Assembly (NCBI GenBank): GCA_002408065.1
Contig: DHQI01000116.1
Span: 89,448-95,561, forward strand
From: Bacteroidales bacterium UBA5342
Lineage (GTDB): Bacteria > Bacteroidota > Bacteroidia > Bacteroidales > UBA5342
Length of the DNA: 6,114 nt
Reading direction: 5' to 3'
The translations under genes and the position numbers were made by a program. Shown here one piece after another: positions 1 to 5,336 of the stretch. The notes beneath the pieces are model-generated. The model made no database searches. It was given only the letters and a program-made list of their open reading frames with translations, and had not been told where the DNA came from. How positions within the stretch are numbered: position 1 is the first letter of the stretch; the number at the start of each line of letters is the position of its first letter.

Positions 1-24
1 TGAATGATAGAATGAGTGAATGTG
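1..24. repeat. Octamer tandem repeat, left-edge copy (minus-strand word CATTNNNN)
   Basis: On the plus strand three 8-bp units follow each other, TGAATGAT, AGAATGAG and TGAATGTG, all with GAATG at unit positions 2-6. Read on the minus strand they become CATTCACT, CATTCTAT and a final CATTCA that reaches the window edge, so the array may continue outside. It shares a perfect 13-bp inverted match (11-23 against 709-721) with the array at 694-733. Confidence 0.6.
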
Positions 25-55
25 TTTTCTACGTCGAAGATCCCCTCTACGCTTA

Positions 56-100
56 TCCTTTACCCTTTTTTTCCTTTACATTTTTCCCTTTAAATTCTAA
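56..100. repeat. Pyrimidine-rich CCTTTA repeats running into the carbonic anhydrase stop codon
   Basis: The plus strand shows TCCTTTAC at 56-63 and again at 72-79 (16 bp apart), then CCCTTTAA at 86-93, with T runs between them. The sequence is almost pure C/T with spaced A. The last copy abuts and the block overlaps the TAG stop (97-99). As RNA it would be a purine-rich AAAGG-repeat just after the carbonic anhydrase stop. The period is irregular (16, then 14), so it is a degenerate array, and low complexity by chance is possible. Confidence 0.4.
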
Positions 101-624
101 TAAGCATCCTCGTCCTTATACCAAGAGGCGTACATATTGTAGTTATCCGAGATACGTTTAATCATCTCCTCGGTATGACGCGGCTCTATGTCTTTTACTT
201 TCTTGGCTGGAGAACCGGCGTACAAGCTGTTAGGTTCTATCTTAGTACCGGTAAGCACTACAGAGTTGGCGGCTATGATTGAATTTTCGCCAATCTCCAC
301 ATCATCGAGCACTACAGCACCTATACCTACCAAGACATTATCATGTATTTTTGCTCCATGGATGCATACATTATGCCCAATAGAGACATTATTACCAATG
401 TCGATAGTTGATTTTTGGTAAAGTGTATGTAGTACCGATCCATCTTGTATATTTACATTTTCGCCAATACGTATTGAATTCACATCGCCCCTAAGAACGG
501 CATTGAACCATATACTACAACGATCACCAATGACCGTATCACCTATGACTACCGCAGTTTCTGCCAGGTAGCAACCTTTTCCTATTTGGGGTTCAAAACC
601 CCTTACTTTTTTTATTAATGCCAT
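97..624 (-). CDS. Gamma-class carbonic anhydrase family protein (left-handed beta-helix)
   Basis: The 175-residue protein is a hexapeptide-repeat (left-handed beta-helix) protein of the YrdA/PaaY/CamH gamma-carbonic anhydrase family. Repeats of the type I-G-x-x-x-x run from about residue 14 to 130, followed by a C-terminal helix region (about 148-170). The three expected zinc ligands are present as His66 (in DGSVLH), His84 and His89 (in IGHNVCIHG). The conserved Arg45-Gly-Asp47 and Gln60-Asp61 that support the active site are also there. The acidic loop that carries the proton-shuttle Glu of archaeal Cam is absent, as in CamH-type members. The family is trimeric, with zinc held between subunits, and hydrates CO2 reversibly, though many YrdA-like members show weak activity, so the substrate is uncertain. 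There is no signal peptide, so it is probably cytoplasmic. The start is ATG and the stop TAG. The length is normal for the family. It is separated from the upstream permease gene by 114 bp and bracketed by octamer repeats, so it may be transcribed separately. Confidence 0.93.
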   Translation of the reverse strand: MALIKKVRGFEPQIGKGCYLAETAVVIGDTVIGDRCSIWFNAVLRGDVNSIRIGENVNIQDGSVLHTLYQKSTIDIGNNVSIGHNVCIHGAKIHDNVLVGIGAVVLDDVEIGENSIIAANSVVLTGTKIEPNSLYAGSPAKKVKDIEPRHTEEMIKRISDNYNMYASWYKDEDAY

Positions 625-631
625 TATGTTG

Positions 632-659
632 ATTCAATATTTAAAATTCAATATTTATA
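632..659. repeat. 14-bp tandem repeat before the carbonic anhydrase gene (period 7)
   Basis: Two adjacent 14-bp copies, ATTCAATATTTAAA and ATTCAATATTTATA, differ at one position. Each splits further into 7-bp units that all begin with ATT: ATTCAAT, ATTTAAA, ATTCAAT, ATTTATA. The array ends 8 bp upstream of the carbonic anhydrase ATG, so it would lie in the leader or promoter of that gene. I see no clear Bacteroidota-type promoter (TTTG then TANNTTTG) across it. Confidence 0.6.
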
Positions 660-693
660 ATATGAATGCCCGGAGGTAAAAGTTAAAACGAAT

Positions 694-733
694 CATTAAC
701 CCATTGATACATTCACTCATTTATTCATTGAAA
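694..733. repeat. Five-unit octamer tandem repeat CATTNANN after the permease stop
   Basis: Five consecutive 8-bp units on the plus strand are CATTAACC, CATTGATA, CATTCACT, CATTTATT and CATTGAAA. Positions 1-4 (CATT) and position 6 (A) are the same in all five, while the other three positions vary freely. The array begins 5 bp beyond the TAG stop of the permease gene in the direction of transcription. The unit CATTCACT followed by CATT also occurs in the left-edge array in the opposite orientation. Confidence 0.75.
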
Positions 734-738
734 AACAG

Positions 739-1962
739 CTACAAACCAAAACGCTTAGTGATGTACTTAACAGGAAAAAAAGTGGCTACACTTCCAATTA
801 TAGTCACTGTGATAAATATAAGCAATAGATCTGCAGGCTGGATAACTACTGGATAGGCGTCAATAATGAATTGACCACTTCCGCCGAGCTTTATCAGTCC
901 CAAATGTTGCTGTAACAGACTTATGACAAGACCTAAAACGAGGCCTAAAACAGCTCCGCAAAAGGCCACCATACGTCCTTCAGTAAAAAATACCTGACGG
1001 ATCAATTTATTCGTAGCCCCTATACTCTGTAAAGTTTTAATATCATTCTTTTTCTCAATGATAAGCATTGATAGGGTGCCTACTATGTTGAAAACCGCGA
1101 TGATAAGAATAAATACTACAATAAAAAAGGCGATCCATTTTTCCATACTAAGCATACGGTAAAGATCCATTCTTTGTTCTAGTTTATTTTGCACCTTATA
1201 GGCTTTACCCAGATATTTTTCTAAATCTTTTTTGACAGAAAAGGCTGTTTTATAACTATTTAATCTTATTTCTACTGCGGAAATCTCATTCTTATAGAGA
1301 AAAAGTTCCTGAGCTTCCTTCAAATCAATAAGCATATATTGATTATCAATCTCCGGTTGATAAATGGCAAAGAAAGCTGTAGGGAAAAAGTATTCTGTTT
1401 CAAAACTATTTTCCGGATTAGTCATAGAAATATTTCCTATACGTTTGGGAGCGTATACTACTAAAGCATTAATAAATTTGATGCCGGCACCAATCTGATG
1501 CGCCAGTCCCATACCGAGAATAGCCCCCTTTGTATCCCCTTTTTTCAAGGTAAAATGACCTTTTAACATTAGGGAATCAATGTCTGTAACCTTGTCGTAA
1601 TTACTATCAACACCTTTAATAGTAGCCGTGGTTTGCTTGCCATTATAACGTATTAACGCTTGTTCTTCCAATACTTTAGTATAGTCAGCTATTCCAGGAT
1701 GTTGAGCCAAATAATCTTCAATATCTCCTTCTATTAGCATTGTTTTTCCTTTCTGAGCACTTATCTTCAGATCCGGATCAAACTGATTATACATCCCTGC
1801 TATAAGACTTTCGAAACCATTAAAAACCGACATGACTATTACCAGAGCTGCTGTACCTATAGCAAATCCAAAAAGCGATATTAGCGAAATAATATTGACC
1901 GCTTTATGCGATTTTTTAGCAAAAAGATAACGTTTCGCAATATAGAAAGATAGGTGGGCCAA
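739..1962 (-). CDS. LolC/LolE-type ABC transporter permease (FtsX/MacB fold), TTG start
   Basis: The 407-residue inner-membrane protein has the four-helix layout of the LolC/LolE/MacB permeases. TM1 lies at about residues 22-47, a large periplasmic domain at about 50-272, TM2 at about 275-301, TM3 at about 330-350 and TM4 at about 376-397. After TM2 comes the cytoplasmic segment EKKNDIKTLQSIGAT (303-317), typical of LolC/E (EK-x-DI-x-x-L-x-x-x-G) and thought to contact the ATPase. LolCDE extracts lipoproteins from the inner membrane for transfer to the outer membrane. No LolD-type ATPase or second permease is in the window, so the partner and exact substrate are not shown. The N-terminus (SFYIAKRYLFAKKSHKAVNIIS) matches the family pattern, but the frame has no ATG or GTG before it. 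The upstream frame closes at the rbfA stop codon, and the first in-frame ATG is residue 44, inside TM1. TTG at 1960-1962 is therefore the likely start, 18 bp after rbfA, implying co-transcription. The stop is TAG. Confidence 0.9.
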   Translation of the reverse strand: MAHLSFYIAKRYLFAKKSHKAVNIISLISLFGFAIGTAALVIVMSVFNGFESLIAGMYNQFDPDLKISAQKGKTMLIEGDIEDYLAQHPGIADYTKVLEEQALIRYNGKQTTATIKGVDSNYDKVTDIDSLMLKGHFTLKKGDTKGAILGMGLAHQIGAGIKFINALVVYAPKRIGNISMTNPENSFETEYFFPTAFFAIYQPEIDNQYMLIDLKEAQELFLYKNEISAVEIRLNSYKTAFSVKKDLEKYLGKAYKVQNKLEQRMDLYRMLSMEKWIAFFIVVFILIIAVFNIVGTLSMLIIEKKNDIKTLQSIGATNKLIRQVFFTEGRMVAFCGAVLGLVLGLVISLLQQHLGLIKLGGSGQFIIDAYPVVIQPADLLLIFITVTIIGSVATFFPVKYITKRFGL

Positions 1963-1980
1963 GTGAAGGTTACGTTTATA

Positions 1981-2319
1981 TTACTTTTTCAGAAGTTCAT
2001 CAATGCGTTCTAACTTATCCATTGATTCATCCAAGATAAATTGCAACTCAGGCACAATGCGTAATTGATGACGTATGCGTTGCCCCAGCAAATTACGATA
2101 ATGAGCCGTATGCTGTTGTATTTCTTTTACCACTACTTGTCCGTGTTCGGAGGGGAAAATACTTAAGAAGACCTTGGCAATTTCAAGGTTTGGCGTGAGG
2201 CGCACCTCTGTGACTGTAACCAATTTACCACGCAATGAGCCTTGAGCTTCTCGCTGTAGTATTTCACCTAAATCGCGCTGTAATAATTTTGAGACTTTAT
2301 CTACTCTGGTTGATTCCAT
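1981..2319 (-). CDS. rbfA: 30S ribosome-binding factor A
   Basis: The 112-residue protein is RbfA, which binds the 30S subunit and assists late maturation of 16S rRNA, notably near its 5' end, and helps growth in the cold. It has the single KH-like domain of the family. The N-terminus ESTRVDKVSKLLQRDLGEIL forms the first helix. The central strand pattern VTVTEVRLTPNLEIAKVFLSIF (about 34-55) matches the usual V-T-x-V-x-x-x-x-D-L-x-x-A-K-V-x-x-S. The C-terminal part LRIVPELQFILDESMDKLERIDELL (about 86-110) matches the R-x-x-P-x-L-x-F-x-x-D-x-S signature and the ID-LL ending. Length is normal and the ATG start is clear. It starts 12 bp after the lpxH stop and ends 18 bp before the permease start, so the three are probably one operon. 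Cytoplasmic. Confidence 0.97.
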   Translation of the reverse strand: MESTRVDKVSKLLQRDLGEILQREAQGSLRGKLVTVTEVRLTPNLEIAKVFLSIFPSEHGQVVVKEIQQHTAHYRNLLGQRIRHQLRIVPELQFILDESMDKLERIDELLKK

Positions 2320-2331
2320 AGTTGTAATATT

Positions 2332-3090
2332 TTATGATTCAGAATATTCTGAAAGTTGCAATTGCCCGTCTAAGACCTCGGCATAAGAAAAATGTCTGAT
2401 CCAATCCCCCAAAATAACCACACGCGAATCTTTTCTTAACATCAGATCGAGGACTATGTGGCGGTGACCAAAGATGAAATAATCGATATGTTCTGTTCCT
2501 TTGTAATTCTTGGCAAATTGAACTAAATGCTCATGGTCTTCGCCCAGATATTGGAGACTTCCTCTTTTATCGTGCTGAGCACGGCTTTTATCGCTCCATC
2601 CTTTAGCAAAGCGCATAACCCAGCTTGGAGGTACAAAGGTAGAGAAGAACCTCCGAAACCATTTAGCTCTAAAAAGTTTAAGCATAGCTTTGAAAAATTT
2701 ATCATCGATGCCTAAATCCTCACCGTGTGCCAAAAAGAAAGTTTTTCCATCAATTTGTAATAGGGTAGGTTCGTGATAAAGTTTAACGCCAATTTCATCA
2801 GCCAAATAACCATACATCCACATATCGTGATTGCCTCCAAAGAGGTGTACCTTTACGCCGGCATCTACTAATTCAGCCAATTTTCCCTGAAAACGCACAA
2901 AACCTTTAGGTATAAGGTTTTCCCATTCGTACCAAAAATCAAAGATATCACCTAAAAGATATATTTCTTTGGCTTCTTCTTTAATGCTGTCCAAAAAAGA
3001 AACCACACGAGCTTCGTGCGCCTTTGCATCTTTGATATAAGGAGCACCAAGGTGAATATCCGAAAGGAAATATGTTTTGTTTTTTTCCAT
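2332..3090 (-). CDS. lpxH: UDP-2,3-diacylglucosamine diphosphatase LpxH
   Basis: The 252-residue calcineurin-like metallophosphoesterase fits LpxH, which cleaves UDP-2,3-diacylglucosamine to lipid X and UMP, the fourth step of lipid A synthesis, at the inner face of the inner membrane. Metal-binding motifs appear in family order: SDIHLG (Asp11, His13), LLGDIFDFW (Asp48), GGNHD (Asn87, His88), AHGE (His122) and FGHRH (His209, His211). The spacing follows E. coli LpxH (Asp8/His10, Asp41, Asn79, His114, His195/His197). A basic, aromatic stretch at about 132-165 (KAMLKLFRAKWFRRFF and following) lies where LpxH has its helical lid for the acyl chains and membrane. The GDIFDFWYEW context separates it from unspecific phosphoesterases, but a distant paralogue in this phylum cannot be fully excluded without phylogeny. 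The start is ATG and the stop TAA. A 90-bp repeat-bearing spacer separates it from dxs upstream, and rbfA follows after 12 bp. Confidence 0.88.
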   Translation of the reverse strand: MEKNKTYFLSDIHLGAPYIKDAKAHEARVVSFLDSIKEEAKEIYLLGDIFDFWYEWENLIPKGFVRFQGKLAELVDAGVKVHLFGGNHDMWMYGYLADEIGVKLYHEPTLLQIDGKTFFLAHGEDLGIDDKFFKAMLKLFRAKWFRRFFSTFVPPSWVMRFAKGWSDKSRAQHDKRGSLQYLGEDHEHLVQFAKNYKGTEHIDYFIFGHRHIVLDLMLRKDSRVVILGDWIRHFSYAEVLDGQLQLSEYSES

Positions 3091-3100
3091 AAATTTTTCA

Positions 3101-3172
3101 GGTTTCTAGGTTTAAAAAGTGATAGGAAAGCAAAGTTGCTTGACGCCTCTTAAACCTTGCAACTTTTTAACC
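3101..3172. repeat. Imperfect inverted repeats in the dxs-lpxH spacer
   Basis: GGTTTAAAAAGT at 3109-3120 is the reverse complement of ACTTTTTAACC at 3162-3172 apart from one missing A, with 41 bp between the arms. A second pair, AAAGTTGC at 3132-3139 and GCAACTTT at 3159-3166, is perfect with a 19-bp loop and shares bases with the first, so the two foldings exclude each other. The left arm continues the octamer style (GGTTTCTA 3101-3108, GGTTTAAA 3109-3116). The stems are AT-rich and are not a classic terminator, although they lie after the dxs stop. Confidence 0.45.
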
Positions 3173-3184
3173 TTACAACCTTAT
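3153..3184. repeat. Four-unit octamer tandem repeat AACCTTRC-like overlapping the dxs stop codon
   Basis: Four consecutive 8-bp units on the plus strand are AACCTTGC, AACTTTTT, AACCTTAC and AACCTTAT. All share AAC at positions 1-3 and TT at positions 5-6. The last unit contains the dxs stop codon (TAA on the minus strand, 3181-3183). On the minus strand the dxs message would end with repeats of GTAAGGTT type. Confidence 0.65.
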
Positions 3185-5073
3185 TTTTCAAAAATACTTT
3201 TAATTTTTTTCAATATTGACTTATAATCAATACCGCACAGCTGATGTAAATGACCTACGCATCCGTGCGTTATAAATTGATCAGGTACACCCAGCAGGTG
3301 AATCTTGCCTTGATAGTTTTTTTCAGCTGCATATTCAAGCACTGCACTACCAAAACCTCCTACAACGGTACCTTCTTCAATGCTTATTATTTGGCTATGT
3401 TGAGCAAATATCTCGTCAAGAAGCTCTTTGTCTAATGGTTTGACAAAACGCATATCGTAATGAGCAACCTCTATATTCTCTTCTTTCGCTTTGTCAATGG
3501 CCTTAGCAGCATTATTGCCAATACTCCCCATTGAAACAATGGCCATATCTTTCCCTTCTCTTAGTTTTCGGCCTTTGCCTATTTCTATCATTTCAAAAGG
3601 TTGCTGCCAATCTTTTATCACACCAGCACCCCGTGGATAACGAATGGCAAAAGCCCCATGTTGCCCTGTTTGAGCTGTAAACATCAAATGACGTAATTCT
3701 ACCTCATTCATAGGAGCCGTGATGGTGAGGTTAGGAATACAACGCAGGTAAGCCAAATCAAAAACGCCATGATGAGTAGGGCCGTCTTCACCGACCAAAC
3801 CACCACGATCAAGACAGAAAATAACTGATAGTTTCTGAAGCGCTACATCGTGTATCACTTGGTCATAAGCGCGCTGCATAAACGACGAATAGATATTACA
3901 AAAAGGTATTAAGCCTTCCGTCGCAGCACCAGCAGAAAAGGTAACAGCGTGCTGTTCAGCTATTCCTACATCGAAAGTGCGTCCAGGCATTTTCTTGTAC
4001 ATATAATGCATAGAACAGCCAGTGAGCATCGCCGGAGTAACACCGATTATCTTTTTATTCTGCTCGGCCAGCTCTACCAAGGTGTGTCCAAACACATCCT
4101 GATATTTGAGTGGCTGTGGTTCTGGATTTTCTTCTTTTATACGTTCACCGGTTTCCTTGTTGAATAAGCCGGGAGCATGCCATTCGGTTTGAGCATGCTC
4201 AGCAGGAGCATATCCTTTACCTTTCTTTGTATGACAATGCAATACTTTAGGCCCGGGAAGTTTTTTTAGGTCTTCCAACATTTCTACCAAATGTAAAATA
4301 TCATGACCATCCGTTACGCCGAAGTATCTAATCTTAAAACCTTCAAATATATTGCTCTGCTTAGAGAGCATAGCCTTGATGCTGGTATTGAGCTTGCTCA
4401 TTACATCGCGTCGTTCTTTTCCCCATATCTTTTCTATCCCCGAAGCAAATTCTTTACGGAAACGGTTATAGGTTCTAGAGGTAGCTATATCCAACAAATA
4501 ATTGCTCATTCCACCCACGTTTGGAGATATCGACATCTGATTGTCGTTAAGAATGATAAGCAAATTGTTAGGATTAACCATTGCATTGTTCAGCGCTTCA
4601 TAAGCCATTCCGCCCGTTAATGCTCCATCACCAATAATCGCTACAAACTGTCTGTTATCTCCTTTAATTTGCGAAGCGATTGCCATTCCCAGAGCAGCAG
4701 AGATAGAAGTGGAGGAGTGGCCTACTCCAAAAGCATCGTAGGGGCTTTCCTCACGGTTGGGGAAGCCGCTAAGTCCTCCGTATTTGCGGTTGGTAGAAAA
4801 TTGATCGCGTCGTCCGGTCAATATCTTATGCCCGTAGGCCTGATGGCCTACGTCCCAGACCAGTTTATCCTCCGGCGTATCCATCACATAGTGCAAGGCA
4901 ACAGTAAGCTCTACAGTACCAAGGCTGGCACCTAAATGACCCGGATTTGAAGATACCTCATTAATAATGAATTGGCGCAGCTCATTGCAAAGCTGCGGCA
5001 ACTCACTTTTATTAAGTGTCTTTAAATCTTTAGGACTATTTATCTTGCTGAGTAATTCAAACTGTTCTGCCAT
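3181..5073 (-). CDS. dxs: 1-deoxy-D-xylulose-5-phosphate synthase
   Basis: The 630-residue enzyme condenses pyruvate and D-glyceraldehyde 3-phosphate, with thiamine diphosphate (ThDP), to 1-deoxy-D-xylulose 5-phosphate. This is the entry step of the MEP pathway to isoprenoids and a precursor for thiamine and pyridoxal. The ThDP motif runs from GDGALTGG (GDG 148-150) to NDN (176-178). His46 in NPGHLGASLG matches catalytic His49 of E. coli. Glu373 in DVGIAEQHAVTF matches Glu370, which activates the cofactor. The substrate-binding set Tyr395, Arg401, Arg423, Asp430, His434 and Arg481 is conserved (E. coli numbering plus 3). The transketolase-like pyrimidine-binding domain covers about 322-485 and the C-terminal domain about 500-620. 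The full length matches the family. An in-frame TGA lies four codons before the ATG, so ATG 5073 is the only upstream start. An AGGA lies 13 nt before it, too far to be persuasive as a ribosome site. The stop TAA lies inside an octamer repeat. Cytoplasmic. Confidence 0.98.
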   Translation of the reverse strand: MAEQFELLSKINSPKDLKTLNKSELPQLCNELRQFIINEVSSNPGHLGASLGTVELTVALHYVMDTPEDKLVWDVGHQAYGHKILTGRRDQFSTNRKYGGLSGFPNREESPYDAFGVGHSSTSISAALGMAIASQIKGDNRQFVAIIGDGALTGGMAYEALNNAMVNPNNLLIILNDNQMSISPNVGGMSNYLLDIATSRTYNRFRKEFASGIEKIWGKERRDVMSKLNTSIKAMLSKQSNIFEGFKIRYFGVTDGHDILHLVEMLEDLKKLPGPKVLHCHTKKGKGYAPAEHAQTEWHAPGLFNKETGERIKEENPEPQPLKYQDVFGHTLVELAEQNKKIIGVTPAMLTGCSMHYMYKKMPGRTFDVGIAEQHAVTFSAGAATEGLIPFCNIYSSFMQRAYDQVIHDVALQKLSVIFCLDRGGLVGEDGPTHHGVFDLAYLRCIPNLTITAPMNEVELRHLMFTAQTGQHGAFAIRYPRGAGVIKDWQQPFEMIEIGKGRKLREGKDMAIVSMGSIGNNAAKAIDKAKEENIEVAHYDMRFVKPLDKELLDEIFAQHSQIISIEEGTVVGGFGSAVLEYAAEKNYQGKIHLLGVPDQFITHGCVGHLHQLCGIDYKSILKKIKSIFEK

Positions 5074-5336
5074 CGCACAAAATCATTCCTGAGGTAACTA
5101 CTATAAATCAAACCGGTGTTAGGTAAAAACGATAGAGATTATAACAAATAAAAAATCAAATGGTTTAAAAAAGCTCCCTCTACTATTCCCTGCTCTTACT
5201 TTTCTTAGCATTTTTTTGATCAGGTCAATTAATTATAAATGCTTTAGCTCGGCAGAAAAGATTTTCAATAAGTTTTATAACGTATCAAAAGCAGCTGCTC
5301 ATTTTCAAATAAAAGGAGGTAGGAGTTCTGTTATTA
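5074..5336. other. Non-coding gap between tyrS and dxs
   Basis: This 263-bp AT-rich gap is the longest in the window and the natural place for a tyrS terminator and dxs promoter, but neither is clear. A 10-bp palindrome AGCAGCTGCT (5290-5299) has no loop and only a short T run beside it. A TATAAT hexamer on the minus strand (5138-5143) has no matching upstream box. The Bacteroidota pair TTTG / TANNTTTG is not found at proper spacing. One minus-strand ATG frame of 30 codons (5119-5211) is present but weak. No tRNA or known riboswitch is recognised. Confidence 0.5.

Noticed and set aside
1..24. CRISPR array
   Set aside because: Repeat units are 8 bp with no spacers of the size needed, and no cas genes are present.
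2523..2705. Second minus-strand frame of 60 codons inside lpxH
   Set aside because: It is out of frame within a conserved metallophosphoesterase gene and has no recognisable features.
188..4935. Plus-strand open frames of 60-105 codons (for example 188-421, 3949-4167, 4303-4620, 4669-4935)
   Set aside because: All lie opposite well-identified minus-strand genes and their translations look like random shadows with no domain or family motif.
5075..5113. TTTG and TGATTTTG upstream of dxs as a Bacteroidota promoter
   Set aside because: The spacing between the boxes is 23 bp, longer than the usual about 19-20, the second box has a mismatch, and transcription would begin at or inside the start codon.
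5138..5143. TATAAT on the minus strand as a dxs promoter
   Set aside because: The hexamer at the -35 distance is AAACCA, and Bacteroidota usually use a different promoter type. A TATAAT is expected by chance in AT-rich DNA.
5290..5299. Palindrome AGCAGCTGCT after tyrS as a terminator
   Set aside because: The two halves meet with no loop, so a hairpin would have only a very short stem. The T run beside it is four bases.
5313..5320. Strong plus-strand Shine-Dalgarno-like AAAGGAGG/GGAGGT here and GGAGGT near 672
   Set aside because: No plausible plus-strand reading frame follows at either place, and genes in this window do not seem to use such sites.
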